Of a DNA stretch of 64,000 nt, positions 36,021 through 45,055 are shown piece after piece (the stretch's first letter is position 1; the number at the start of each line of letters is the position of its first letter). The translations under genes and the position numbers were made by a program. Source of the stretch: ANME-2 cluster archaeon (GTDB lineage: Archaea; Halobacteriota; Methanosarcinia; Methanosarcinales; Methanocomedenaceae); NCBI GenBank assembly GCA_014237145.1, contig JAAXOC010000042.1, forward strand, positions 22,721 to 86,720. Direction: 5' to 3'. The notes under the pieces are model-generated. The model searched no databases and was not told where the DNA came from. It saw only the letters and a list, made by a program, of their open reading frames with translations.

Positions 36021-38531
36021 CTATTCTTTCAGATTATCGATATCTTCCTTGTTTTTATGGATTTGCTGCTCAAGGTCGTCGATTGCTTGCCAAACATCAG
36101 ATAACTCGTGCAAAGTATTTTCCCCAATTTTATGAGAATCCCACAAAGCCATGCCAAAGTCGGTGACAGCATTATTTTTCTTTCTTTCGAGATTGTATAA
36201 TTCAACTTTCAGCTTTCCTTGCTTTGCAGTGGACGTGACTGCATCCCCCAGTTTTCCCAAAAATCCAGACTTTTTCTGCCCACCTTTTGCTTTTTCCACT
36301 TCTTGATTTGTTCTTCTTATGAGAGCGTCGATTGCCAAAATATCATCCAATTTGTTTTCAGCAACAGGAGATAATTCGGATGCGTTTTCTATGCATTCTG
36401 AATAAGCCAGTTCTCCTGCTTCACTGAATTTTTTGGTACGTTCTTTTGTAAGGCGGTTGATTTCGGAGTTAAAGGTGTTAATTTGCTTATTTATTTTTTC
36501 AGATTCAGCTCTTTGTACAGTGGATTGATCTTCCTTCAATTCATTTGCTTTTTCTATACATTCTAAAGCATCATCGAGTTTACCAAGTTTATTCAATGCT
36601 TTTGCTTTCTTAGCCCAATAATCAGCGTCATTTGGATTTATTTCAATAGACTGGTTGTAGCAACCAATTGCTTGTTCCAGCTCACCCATTTCTTCCAATA
36701 CATATCCTTTATAATACCACGCCTCGTCATTTTGTTCATTGATTTTAATGGTATTATCAAAACATTCAAAAGCTTCATCATATTTTTCAAGTTGAGCATA
36801 TACGTATCCTTTCCAAAACCATGAATCATCATTATGGGGTTTTATCTCAATAGCTTTAGTAAAACACCATATTGCTTTCTCTTTTTCACCAAAACCTCCA
36901 AAAGTGCAACCCAATTTTGTAAGCATCGTATCATCGATACTTTTGGGATTTATTTGCAGAACCTCATTAAAGCACTCGATTGCCTCATCATAATTTTCAA
37001 GAGCAATATGGCTACCCCCTTTATATAACCATGCATGTTCATTTTCTGGATCAAGCTCCAATGCTTTTGCAAAACATTCTACCTGAGTCTCAGTATCTTC
37101 CGTGTTACGCCCTAATTGAAACCATTCGTAAGCAGTTTTTCCTTCTAATTTTTTTTCATTGGTATATCCCTTTCTTAATTTCCTAGCTGAACGTTCCCTA
37201 TTGTTTCTTGCATATGCATTATTTGGGTCCAGCTCCAATGATTTATCAAAGCAGATGATTGCCTCATCCAATCTACCAAGGTTGCTAAGAGCGAATCCTT
37301 TGTTATCCAATACGACAACATTGTCTGGATCGAATTGCAGTGACTTATCATAGCAAGTAATTGCCTCATCATACCTTTCCAGAAGGCTAAGAGCATGTCC
37401 TTTTTTATACAATGCCGAAGCATTTTCAGGATTGAGTTCCAGCACTTTATCAAAGCAAGTGATTGCTTCATCTAATCTACCAAGTTTAGCAAGAAGGATG
37501 GTTCCTTTGTTATACCATGCACTATCGTTATCTGAATCTAAATCCAATGCTTTATCATAGCATTGAATTGCATCATCATGCTGACCTAACTCGCGAAGAG
37601 CATTTCCTTTGTTATACCATGTTATAGAATCGTCTGGATCAAGCTCTAGTGATTTCGTATAATATTCCACTCTTTTTTCCGGGTCTTCTGCGTCCACTTC
37701 CAATTGAAAGCATTCGTCCGTAGTTTTTGCTTCAACTTCATTTTCTACTTTATAGCGAAGGGCTTTTTCTCTGAGTTTCAATGCATCATCATTCTCTGGA
37801 TCTAACTCTAATGCAGTGCCACAGCACGTGATTGTTTCATCAAACCTTTCCAAATCATAAAGGGCAAATCCTTTAAAAATCCACGTATAAGCATCATTTG
37901 GATCGATCTGCAATGACTTATCAAAGCATATAACGGCATCATCAGATACCTTTAGCAATCCAAGGGAAGTCCCCTTAATCTTCCACGCTTTAGCATTCTC
38001 CGGATCTATCTCCAGCGTTTTATTACAACATGCAATCGCTTCATCATGTCTTCCAAGATTGTGAAGAGTGCTTCCTCTATTGTGTAATATAACAGCATCA
38101 TTTGGATTAATTTGTAGTAATTTATCAAAACATGTAATTGCCTTATCATACCTACCGATGTTGCAAAAAATATGTCCTTTGTCATTCAATGCACTAATAT
38201 TCTCCGAGTCTATCTCCAACGCCCTATCATAGCATGTAATCGCTTCCTCATATTTTTCAAGGTCACGAAAGACGTATCCTTTGAGAATCCATGCATGAAC
38301 ATTTTCTGGATCAAGCTCCAGTGCCTTCTCCAAGCATGTAATTGCCTCATCAGACCTGCCAAGGTTACGAAAGGCGTCTCCTTTGGAACCCCACGCATAA
38401 ACGTCCTCTGGATCAAGCTCCAGTACTTTCGTAAAACATTCCACCCGAGTCTCAGGATCTTTCGCGTTAGCTCCTAATAAAAACCACTCATTCGCAGTCT
38501 TTTCTTTTTCCTTCGTTTTAAATAAACCCAT
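36021..38531 (-). CDS. Large TPR protein with C-terminal coiled coil (836 aa)
   Basis: About 18 tetratricopeptide repeats of 34 residues (typical unit YNKGNALRELGQHDDAIQCY...ALDLD) cover residues 20-670, followed by a coiled-coil part (INKQINTFNSEINRLTKERT...) with a glycine/lysine-rich patch (KGGQKKSGFLGKLGDAVTST). The repeats are organised in three blocks, each opening with a K-T-A/T-x-E-W/C-F-x-L phrase plus VECFTKALELDPE-like segment (near residues 10, 268 and 464), so the gene grew by block duplication. It is the first gene of the Hsp70 unit; grpE follows after 44 nt. TPR arrays bind peptides and often Hsp70 tails, so it is a likely client-recruiting scaffold (inferred). Confidence 0.85.
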   Translation of the reverse strand: MGLFKTKEKEKTANEWFLLGANAKDPETRVECFTKVLELDPEDVYAWGSKGDAFRNLGRSDEAITCLEKALELDPENVHAWILKGYVFRDLEKYEEAITCYDRALEIDSENISALNDKGHIFCNIGRYDKAITCFDKLLQINPNDAVILHNRGSTLHNLGRHDEAIACCNKTLEIDPENAKAWKIKGTSLGLLKVSDDAVICFDKSLQIDPNDAYTWIFKGFALYDLERFDETITCCGTALELDPENDDALKLREKALRYKVENEVEAKTTDECFQLEVDAEDPEKRVEYYTKSLELDPDDSITWYNKGNALRELGQHDDAIQCYDKALDLDSDNDSAWYNKGTILLAKLGRLDEAITCFDKVLELNPENASALYKKGHALSLLERYDEAITCYDKSLQFDPDNVVVLDNKGFALSNLGRLDEAIICFDKSLELDPNNAYARNNRERSARKLRKGYTNEKKLEGKTAYEWFQLGRNTEDTETQVECFAKALELDPENEHAWLYKGGSHIALENYDEAIECFNEVLQINPKSIDDTMLTKLGCTFGGFGEKEKAIWCFTKAIEIKPHNDDSWFWKGYVYAQLEKYDEAFECFDNTIKINEQNDEAWYYKGYVLEEMGELEQAIGCYNQSIEINPNDADYWAKKAKALNKLGKLDDALECIEKANELKEDQSTVQRAESEKINKQINTFNSEINRLTKERTKKFSEAGELAYSECIENASELSPVAENKLDDILAIDALIRRTNQEVEKAKGGQKKSGFLGKLGDAVTSTAKQGKLKVELYNLERKKNNAVTDFGMALWDSHKIGENTLHELSDVWQAIDDLEQQIHKNKEDIDNLKE

Positions 38532-38631
38532 AATATTACTCCATACGGATGAAATGTATTACTGGTTGATGTATTTTAAGAATTTTTTACAAAATTATCC
38601 GTTAAAACTGGCCTGCCGTCGAATTTTTGGA

Positions 38632-38781
38632 TTAATACGACTTATGACACTTGGGGCATGTTGATCTGCCCTTTCCACAATCACTGCACGCAAATGCTCC
38701 GCAGTGCGGGCATATCTTTGTTCCGGGCCATCCTACGTCTCTATCGCCTTTTCCACATATATCACATTTTATTTTCGCCAT
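38632..38781 (-). CDS. Small double zinc-ribbon protein (49 aa)
   Basis: A short reading frame MAKIKCDICGKGDRDVGWPG, then TKICPHCGAFACSDCGKG and RSTCPKCHKSY, ending in TAA. Eight cysteines in four CXXC pairs make two zinc knuckles; cysteine spacing and length leave little doubt that it is a real gene. It lies 100 nt upstream of the giant TPR gene on the same strand, so it may be the first member of the chaperone unit. Single-domain zinc ribbons of this type often act as adaptors for nucleic acid or protein. Confidence 0.75.
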   Translation of the reverse strand: MAKIKCDICGKGDRDVGWPGTKICPHCGAFACSDCGKGRSTCPKCHKSY

Positions 38782-38910
38782 GATTATACCTCTGCGTATC
38801 TATACTCACCAGCCACTATGGTCTCGCCTATTATATATCCCTTTATGCTTATTTCATCCTACTGATTGCTAACGTATCCACGTTATTACTACCGCAAATG
38901 TACAATTATT

Positions 38911-38920
38911 CTATATAAAG
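38911..38920 (+). promoter_or_regulatory. TATA box for the winged-helix gene
   Basis: CTATATAAAG lies 28-37 nt before the ATG at 38948, so transcription would begin just before the start codon, giving an almost leaderless mRNA. Inferred from archaeal TATA spacing. Confidence 0.5.
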
Positions 38921-38947
38921 ATGTTTGTCCCATTCTTTATATGTTAG

Positions 38948-39208
38948 ATGGAACTGAATATCAACGATGAGATAAAGATTAAAATTTTAAAGCAGTTGAG
39001 TGATGGAAAGGTCTATTCATTCTATTTACTGTCGAAAAAAGTAAAAGCCAACAACACAACAGTCAAGAAAAACTGCGCATTCCTTCACACAATCGGACTT
39101 ATCAGGATCGATGATGTCACTTCGGAAGAGAGTGCATCAGGCACTCCATCCTACAGAGTCACAATCACAGAAGATGGACTGAAAGCCGTTCGATGGCTTG
39201 CACACTGA
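38948..39208 (+). CDS. Winged-helix DNA-binding protein (86 aa)
   Basis: The sequence IKILKQLSDGKVYSFYLLSK, then KKVKANNTTVKKNCAFLHTI, GLIRIDD and TPSYRVTITEDGLKAVRWLA is a compact winged helix: three helices, a recognition helix in NNTTVKKNCAFL, and a two-strand wing ending in a final helix. This is the common archaeal transcription regulator fold. It is divergent from the zinc-ribbon/TPR/Hsp70 unit with about 165 bp between the start codons, so it is a candidate regulator of that unit. Not a recognised named family. Confidence 0.75.
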   Translation: MELNINDEIKIKILKQLSDGKVYSFYLLSKKVKANNTTVKKNCAFLHTIGLIRIDDVTSEESASGTPSYRVTITEDGLKAVRWLAH

Positions 39209-39557
39209 AACACACATGACTACTCCACCGTATCCGATAGAAGATGAAATGCAGACTATAGCATAGAGTTTTAGTCCGATCAAATCAATAACCGCATTGT
39301 GTGAAAATTACCAATGTTGGCAATTTTAGGCGCATCCCGATTTTAATAAAAATGAGAGTGGTACCGGTCTGCACATATAAGGCAGGCATTTCATTGAGAG
39401 CGGGCCACAGAATATGAGTTTGGGAAGATGGGCAAGGTGGGGTATGAGTGAGCTATTGGCGGTATGGGTGAACAGCCGGCGAAGACTTTGATATTACAGG
39501 GGTCAATGTAATCATTAAATACTTTCCAAATCAATAATCTTCAAGGAGATTTTAATA
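39209..39557. other. Intergenic stretch without a recognised feature
   Basis: About 350 bp between the winged-helix gene and the HicB-like gene. No conserved frame, RNA gene or repeat seen. AAGGAG sits about 10 nt before the HicB-like start and probably is its ribosome-binding site. Confidence 0.5.
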
Positions 39558-39782
39558 ATGGAAAAATATACGCTCCCTGTTGTAATAGAAAAAGACGAAT
39601 ATGGCTATTTTGCAATGTGCCCGGCATTGCAGGGCTGTTACTCCCAGGGGGATACTTATGAAGAAACTCTTGAAAATATAAAAGATGCTATTTGCCTGCA
39701 TTTAGAAGATATCCTCGAAAGCGGAGAGGCAATTGAAAAGATGAACTCTTTCAGCCTTGTTGCTCTTGAGGTAACTGCATGA
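39558..39782 (+). CDS. HicB-like antitoxin, apparently solitary
   Basis: 74 residues: YTLPVVIEKDEYGYFAMCPA, LQGCYSQGDTYEETLENIKD and AICLHLEDILESGE are the partial RNase-H-like fold of HicB antitoxins, which bind and inhibit the HicA mRNA interferase. A good ribosome-binding site (AAGGAG) precedes the ATG. A hicA gene normally follows with a short overlap; here an ATG does overlap the stop (ATGA at 39779), but its frame is short and shows only a resemblance to a HicA start (MSDS, then with a shift IPVLS). The toxin has therefore probably decayed. Confidence 0.8.
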   Translation: MEKYTLPVVIEKDEYGYFAMCPALQGCYSQGDTYEETLENIKDAICLHLEDILESGEAIEKMNSFSLVALEVTA

Positions 39783-40107
39783 GCGACAGCAATTCCCGTT
39801 TTGTCTCTCACTGCATTTTTTTGATCTTATTTATTGAGTTTTTAGTCTTACATCAGGTATACAGAAAGCATAAAATGTCTAAAATACGAACCACTGAATA
39901 AATATATTTAAATTATATGAAAGAAATCATTGAAAAGGCTATACCTATCAGTAGAAGGGGATCTGGATCAAATTCACCCTTAGATCACGTTTTTTCAGAG
40001 GTACATTGTCAAATTATTCATCAAGATAGAGGTAGATATTCAAGAATAAACTGAGCATATTTGTTTAGCTGGAAGGAGTTCAATAGATCGTACCCCATTT
40101 TAGCTGT
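39783..40107. other. Intergenic stretch, possible hicA remnant at its start
   Basis: About 325 bp. The first 40 bp may be the decayed start of hicA. A 45-codon ATG frame (39917-40054, MKEIIEKAIPISRRGSGSNS...) has no recognised relatives and a TATA-like run too close to its start, so I do not call it. Nothing else seen. Confidence 0.4.
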
Positions 40108-41223
40108 TCAATTATTGCATTTTTTTTTATTTTGTTTTGCCTTCTCACAACTCGGGTCTATTTCGAGGGCTTTGTTATAACACATTAGCGCTTCCTCGTG
40201 CTTTCCTGAATGACGAAGGGCATCGCCTTTGACATGCCACGCATCAGCATCAAATGAGTACGATCTTAGAGCTTTATCATAACACCTTATTGTTTCCTCA
40301 TATTTTCCCATATGATTGAAGACGTTGCCTTTGCTCTTCCACACAAAAGCATCCTCTGGATCTATTTTGAGAGCTTTATCAAAACACCTTATCGCTTCCT
40401 CATACTTTCCTAAATGACGGAGGGCGTCGCCTTTGACATACCATGTAGCATCATCCTTTGGGTCTATTTTAAGAGCTTTATCAAAACACTTTACCGCTCC
40501 CTCGTAGTCTCCTAAATGGCGAAGAGCATTGCCTTTCTTATACCATGTTGCAGCTTCTGGGCTTATTTTACTTAAGTCCATATGCTTGATAGCTTTTTTA
40601 GTACACGCTATCCCTCCCATTTCCATTTCAATCGAAATATTTTCCGCCGAACTAAGGACAAAGCTTTTTAAATTCCACGTAAAAGAATTCTTTGGGTCTA
40701 TTTCAAGAGCTTTGTCATAACACATTACTACCTCCCCATATCTTTTTAAACTTAAAAAACTTAAACCCTTTCGATTCCACACATAAGCATCCTTTGGGTC
40801 TATTTCAAGAGCTTGATTATAACACCTTATCGCCTCATTATATTTTTTCAAATTATCAAGAGTACCGCCTTTGCACATCCACACATAAGCATCCTTTGGG
40901 TCTATTCCAAGAGCTTGATCATAACACCTTATCGCCTTATCATATTTTTTCAAATGATCAAGAGTATTGCCTTTGCACCTCCAAGCAGCAGCATACTCTG
41001 GGTCTATTCCAAGAGCTTGATCATAACACCTTATCGCCTTATCATATTTTTTCAAATGATCAAGAGCATTACCTTTGTGCATCCACGCGGCAGCATACTC
41101 TGGGTCTATCTTCAATGCTTTCGTGTAATATTTCACTTTCTTCTCTGAGTTTTTTTCTTTAAGCCCTAACTCAAACCATTCTTCAGCGGTCTTTCCAAAC
41201 AACCTATCGAAAATACTCATCAT
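40108..41223 (-). CDS. TPR-repeat protein (371 aa)
   Basis: About nine tetratricopeptide repeats (unit YAAAWMHKGNALDHLKKYDKAIRC). The N-terminus FDRLFGKTAEEWFELGLKEK followed by KVKYYTKALKIDPE is the same opening phrase that starts each of the three blocks in the 836-residue TPR protein, so the two are paralogues. Neighbouring repeats are almost identical at the DNA level (40800-41090), suggesting recent repeat expansion. No signal peptide. It sits between HicB and cdhE on the minus strand, still inside the cargo flanked by cdhE copies. Likely a protein-interaction scaffold. Confidence 0.85.
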   Translation of the reverse strand: MMSIFDRLFGKTAEEWFELGLKEKNSEKKVKYYTKALKIDPEYAAAWMHKGNALDHLKKYDKAIRCYDQALGIDPEYAAAWRCKGNTLDHLKKYDKAIRCYDQALGIDPKDAYVWMCKGGTLDNLKKYNEAIRCYNQALEIDPKDAYVWNRKGLSFLSLKRYGEVVMCYDKALEIDPKNSFTWNLKSFVLSSAENISIEMEMGGIACTKKAIKHMDLSKISPEAATWYKKGNALRHLGDYEGAVKCFDKALKIDPKDDATWYVKGDALRHLGKYEEAIRCFDKALKIDPEDAFVWKSKGNVFNHMGKYEETIRCYDKALRSYSFDADAWHVKGDALRHSGKHEEALMCYNKALEIDPSCEKAKQNKKKCNN

Positions 41224-41295
41224 CTTATCTCAAACAGCCAATTCAATATAAACTTTATCTCATCAACCTTCTTCCCATTGGATATCTCCATCCTC

Positions 41296-42708
41296 TCACT
41301 CGGGAGGCCAGTGATTCTGCATCCATCCCGCTATCCGTCCGCTGTCAGGCGGTCTGATCTTCACCTTCAGTCCACTGGCATCCTCCATATCGCCCTGCAG
41401 GCGTGCAGCCAGTCCCGGAAGAATGACCGTATTGTGAGCGGTCATTTCACTGAAATCGAAACCAAGCCTCTTGAACTCATCAGACACTTTCTGCCCTGTC
41501 ATCTGCCCGCCTGCCACCGCAGCCTCCACACCAAGGCCGTCAGTATCGGTAGCCAGCAGGTAACAGTCAATACCGCTACTGGCCAGATCACTCTCTACAG
41601 TATAATACGTCAGTGCGAAGTTGGTTGTCACAAATACAGGAGAATCCTTGTCAGGCGAACCCACCTCATACACCTTTGGGTCTACTTTTACAGGCGTCCT
41701 CGGGTCAGTGTAAATAGTATCCCTGATATGCAGCTCTGGCAGCAGGGCATAAGGCTCGATGCTGTGTACTATCATGATATCACCGTAACGCACCGTGAAC
41801 ACCGAAGCCAGGACAGTCTCCCAGTAACTGGCAGAAACAGGGTCGTCATTGGCAAGGTATGCCGTCATAGGCACTGCCAGCAGCGGGAAAGCAATATCAC
41901 GCTGTCCTTCCCTGATTCCGGCACGCCTTATCATAAGGAAATTCTCAAATGATTCCCGTAACGACTTACCCTGTGGATTTGTGCCAGGGTCAAGTACCAG
42001 ATCCTCACGTCCCATCTCCAAAAACGTGGCAGCCAGGCTCTTTAAAGTATCAAGGTCGTCAGGAGAGAACAGTACCAGTGGTACATCATACTCCATAACC
42101 AGATCGGCCACATCCTGCCAGTTATCCTTTGTGGCAGCATACAGCATAGGCTTTTTGTCAGCCACTACTTCCAGGCCGCTTTTCAGCACCTTTGGGTCCA
42201 GGCTGCACAGGATCAGCGGCAGTTCAGTGTTCCCGGCCGCAATAGTAACAGCCTGTTTGAACTTGTCAGGGTCGCCGGAAGTACTGCGAATAGCAACCAT
42301 GTCAAGTTTCAGGAACCTGCCAACATAGAATTTTTTATACTCATTAATGAACTTGATCCGTTCTACCAGTTCATCCTCGCTCATAGTATCCCACACATCC
42401 ACAGCAAGTGCAGGCTGGTTAAAGAATGTAAGCTGGTGACGGTACAGTATATCATCGCCGCCCACAGACACAGTGTGTTCGCCGGTACCTATCATCACTT
42501 CCCTTATCTCAGGTGCCAGCAGTTCTGCCAGCTTCAGGTACTTTTTCCTGAACTTATCCTCAAGCAGAGGCGGGCAGTCTTCCAGTTTTAATGAACGGTC
42601 GATCATGTGGGATGCAAAAGCCATGCAAGTGGCTTCACCGCAATCACCGCAATTGGTCTGGGGCAGGAACTTATAAACTTCAAGTGGGCTGTTGACTTTC
42701 ATTTTCAC
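41296..42708 (-). CDS. cdhE: CODH/ACS corrinoid/iron-sulfur protein, large (gamma) subunit CdhE
   Basis: 470 residues. The N-terminal domain has the [4Fe-4S] motif [19 protein letters not shown]...CPPL, followed by a TIM barrel ([39 protein letters not shown]) and the C-terminal corrinoid-contact domain ([37 protein letters not shown]). With CdhD it carries the methyl group between tetrahydrosarcinapterin and the acetyl-CoA synthase. It is the last gene of the operon, and its ATG overlaps the cdhD stop by 4 nt. This is the only complete copy; two partial copies lie downstream at 31098-32003 and 29628-29957. Confidence 0.95.
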   Translation of the reverse strand: MKMKVNSPLEVYKFLPQTNCGDCGEATCMAFASHMIDRSLKLEDCPPLLEDKFRKKYLKLAELLAPEIREVMIGTGEHTVSVGGDDILYRHQLTFFNQPALAVDVWDTMSEDELVERIKFINEYKKFYVGRFLKLDMVAIRSTSGDPDKFKQAVTIAAGNTELPLILCSLDPKVLKSGLEVVADKKPMLYAATKDNWQDVADLVMEYDVPLVLFSPDDLDTLKSLAATFLEMGREDLVLDPGTNPQGKSLRESFENFLMIRRAGIREGQRDIAFPLLAVPMTAYLANDDPVSASYWETVLASVFTVRYGDIMIVHSIEPYALLPELHIRDTIYTDPRTPVKVDPKVYEVGSPDKDSPVFVTTNFALTYYTVESDLASSGIDCYLLATDTDGLGVEAAVAGGQMTGQKVSDEFKRLGFDFSEMTAHNTVILPGLAARLQGDMEDASGLKVKIRPPDSGRIAGWMQNHWPPE

Positions 42709-44009
42709 ACCTCCGCCGTGACCCAGTCGGATATATCCACTGCATCCCTCTCAAGTGAACCGTGCAGGCTCTGGGTAATCTCCTTTAGCACAGCTACCGA
42801 ACCGGGATGCATCATCATGAACAAATCGTTGCCTGCCAGTGAAAGGGTCAGGCCGGTCACTATCTCCCAGATCGGACCCCTGTATTCCCTGGGTCCCCAG
42901 TCGCTGTCTTCCTTAAGCGGGGAACCTACCATCCAGGCTTCCCTGGCACCCCATGCATTGGTAGTACCGCTGCTCATGGGAAATGACAGTTCCTCGTCTC
43001 CGATAAGACCTGCCAGGCGTATTCGCTCCATGTTAGTATAAGCATAATCCAGGCCGTATCCCAGTGCAGCGGTTGTGGGGTCCATGACAATATCCTCACG
43101 CTTTACATTGCACTGCTTCATCAGTTTGCGGTTCAACTCCTTCTGGGCATTTATCTCAAGCTGGGTCCATGAGAGCACCACATGCCCGTAATCAGTGGCA
43201 GCCTTTGCAATACGTTCATAATCAAGGTTCAGGCTTGCACTGGCCAGTAGTACACGCTCGCCCTCAGCCACTTCAGCGGCCTTCTCCAGCACTTCGGGGT
43301 CTTTTTCAGGGTTGCCGCTGCCGCCGATAACGATCGGTACATCCACAGCCTGCAACACATCAGCCACGGTCTCGGCAGCTTCCCTGGGAGATGTATCCTT
43401 GATACCGGGGTCTGTACTGATAAGGTGGATGGTCACCATGTCGGCACCAAAATCATTTACCACCTTTTTGGCCCATTCTGCCGGGCTCTCGATCACATCC
43501 TCATAATTGACCTTCACAGCCTTTGCCATCCCGATAGGCATATCAAACACATCCATAGTGATGTGGTTGCGGTGCGGCATGGGACTGTCAAAATAATAGG
43601 GCAGCGCGTTCTCACCGCCCAGTGTGATCGTACTCTTCCTGGTACCACCGTCTGAGGATGTGGCACCCAGTATTACTTCCTGTATGGGATTTTTCCACTC
43701 TTCGATTTTATTAACTTCGAATTTAGATGGCAGCAATTGCCCGGGCCTGGTCAGACCCGGAACTGCTGCCTGGGCCATTGACCCGAACAACTGGTCCACA
43801 GGGTAACCTAATAATCGTGATATGTTTATCAAGTGTTGGGCGATCTGGGCCGTTTCATGTCCCAGCATATATGCCAGTTGTGGATCAAGCCCGCCACCGA
43901 TATCCATATCCAGTTCAATGTCACCTTCAATGGTCACACCTTCCAGGGATTCAACGTCCATATCATTGAACAGGCTGCCCAGTTCAGATAACTTGATATT
44001 TTTTGCCAT
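42705..44009 (-). CDS. cdhD: CODH/ACS corrinoid/iron-sulfur protein, small (delta) subunit CdhD
   Basis: 434 residues. It starts [20 protein letters not shown] and continues with VEGVTIEG-type beta strands, the barrel with [20 protein letters not shown] and [40 protein letters not shown], and ends [15 protein letters not shown]. CdhD pairs with CdhE to form the corrinoid protein of the acetyl-CoA decarbonylase/synthase. It is coupled to cdhE by ATGA overlap. Its leader and first 65 codons exist twice in tandem; the upstream copy is a truncated frame (44027-44233). Ribosome-binding site AAGGTGG precedes both starts. Confidence 0.95.
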   Translation of the reverse strand: MAKNIKLSELGSLFNDMDVESLEGVTIEGDIELDMDIGGGLDPQLAYMLGHETAQIAQHLINISRLLGYPVDQLFGSMAQAAVPGLTRPGQLLPSKFEVNKIEEWKNPIQEVILGATSSDGGTRKSTITLGGENALPYYFDSPMPHRNHITMDVFDMPIGMAKAVKVNYEDVIESPAEWAKKVVNDFGADMVTIHLISTDPGIKDTSPREAAETVADVLQAVDVPIVIGGSGNPEKDPEVLEKAAEVAEGERVLLASASLNLDYERIAKAATDYGHVVLSWTQLEINAQKELNRKLMKQCNVKREDIVMDPTTAALGYGLDYAYTNMERIRLAGLIGDEELSFPMSSGTTNAWGAREAWMVGSPLKEDSDWGPREYRGPIWEIVTGLTLSLAGNDLFMMMHPGSVAVLKEITQSLHGSLERDAVDISDWVTAEV

Positions 44010-44260
44010 TGTGATTCCACCTTATTTCATCGCATGAATTTTGATATGTTTTTCAAGTGTTCGGCTATCCGGGCTGTTTCATGTCCCAGCATATATGCCA
44101 GTTGTGGATCAAGCCCGCTACCGGCATCCATTTCAAGTTCAATTTCACCTTCAATGGTCACACCTTCCAGGGATTCCACGTCCATATCATTGAACAGGCT
44201 GCCCAGTTCAGATAACTTGATCTTTTTTGCCATTGTGATTCCACCTTATTTCATCGCATG
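43815..44260. repeat. Tandem direct repeat of the cdhD leader and 5' end (about 224-bp period)
   Basis: The stretch from the leader (GCGATGAAATAAGGTGGAAT, then CACAATGGC) through codon 65 or so of cdhD occurs twice head to tail, about 43815-44036 and about 44039-44260. The two copies encode the same [20 protein letters not shown] segment and differ at about eleven of 66 residues, so the duplication is not fresh. Confidence 0.85.
44027..44233 (-). pseudogene. Truncated upstream copy of cdhD 5' end (68 codons)
   Basis: The frame [20 protein letters not shown]...HLKNISKFMR then stops. It keeps its own ribosome-binding site and start, and its stop lies 17 nt before the functional cdhD start, so it would be translated as a leader peptide in the operon mRNA and could affect cdhD translation. 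The substitutions are conservative (for example ELEMDAGSG for ELDMDIGGG), which is more than expected of dead sequence but does not prove function. The remaining 370 residues of CdhD are absent. Confidence 0.85.
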
Positions 44261-44287
44261 TCTTCAAATAATTGTAGATCTGTTCTC

Positions 44288-45037
44288 TTAAATCCCCAAT
44301 TTCATAATAATGTTTTCCATTTCAATCACCGCAGGTGATGTCGCAGGCAGTTCACTTAGTGCCTTTCCATCCAGGTCGAATCTGGCAATATCCTCATCAA
44401 ATGGTACCATACCTGCAACCTTAAGCCCTAATTCCTGTGCATATTTATTAAGCCGCTCACGGTTTTGCGGTGTCACCTTATTGAGTATCACATACATATG
44501 CCGTACCTTCAGGTCCAGTTCCTTTTCAAGGTCCCGTATCCGCTCAGCAGTCTTAAGCCCCCGCCTGGAACCGTCAGTCACTACAACAAGTTCGTCAACA
44601 TCCCGGATAATTCCACGGCTCAGGTGTTCCAGGCCAGCTGCTGTATCAATGATCACCAGGTCATAGTTCTTCATGATCCGGTCCATTATGTTGCGCAGCA
44701 AGTTGTTGGTAAAGCAATAACATCCACTGCCTTCGGGCCTGCCCATCACCAGCAGGTCATACCCATGTTGCTCGGCAAGTACACTGTATATCCTGGACTC
44801 CAGCAACAGTTCCTTATCAGTATCCGGCGGCAGATTATCCCGCTCCTCAAGCAGGAACTCCCGCTGGTCTGCCAGGGTTTGTCCAACCACATCCCCCAGC
44901 GCCTCTGGCAGATTGGAGTCAGGGTCAGCGTCAATGGCCAGGATGGTTGCATCCCTGTTCACCAGCCAACGGATGAGCATGGCTGCTACAGCAGTCTTGC
45001 CTGTACCTCCCTTCCCGGTAATTGCTACGACTTTCAA
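44288..45037 (-). CDS. CooC-type nickel-insertion ATPase of the cdh operon
   Basis: 249 residues of the MinD/ParA class: deviant Walker A ITGKGGTGKTAVAAML, LAIDADPDSNLPEALG, the cysteine pair in GSGCYCFTNNLLRN (metal or dimer site in CooC proteins) and the switch/Walker B segment YDLVIIDTAAGLEHLSRG. CooC-type proteins load nickel into the CODH C-cluster or acetyl-CoA synthase A-cluster using ATP. Its place between cdhC and cdhD is the usual one in Methanosarcinales operons. It starts 18 nt after cdhC. Confidence 0.9.
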   Translation of the reverse strand: MKVVAITGKGGTGKTAVAAMLIRWLVNRDATILAIDADPDSNLPEALGDVVGQTLADQREFLLEERDNLPPDTDKELLLESRIYSVLAEQHGYDLLVMGRPEGSGCYCFTNNLLRNIMDRIMKNYDLVIIDTAAGLEHLSRGIIRDVDELVVVTDGSRRGLKTAERIRDLEKELDLKVRHMYVILNKVTPQNRERLNKYAQELGLKVAGMVPFDEDIARFDLDGKALSELPATSPAVIEMENIIMKLGI

Positions 45038-45055
45038 GGCACTGCCTCTGGAAAG

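Noticed and set aside
39917..40054. 45-codon frame beginning MKEIIEKAIPISRRG
   Set aside because: No recognised relatives, no ribosome-binding site and a TATA-like run too near the start; left as a possibility only.
41278..41952. Plus-strand frame of 224 codons opposite cdhE, with a similar frame at 31236-31754
   Set aside because: Both are antisense to cdhE or its fragment; their likeness only reflects the duplication of cdhE.
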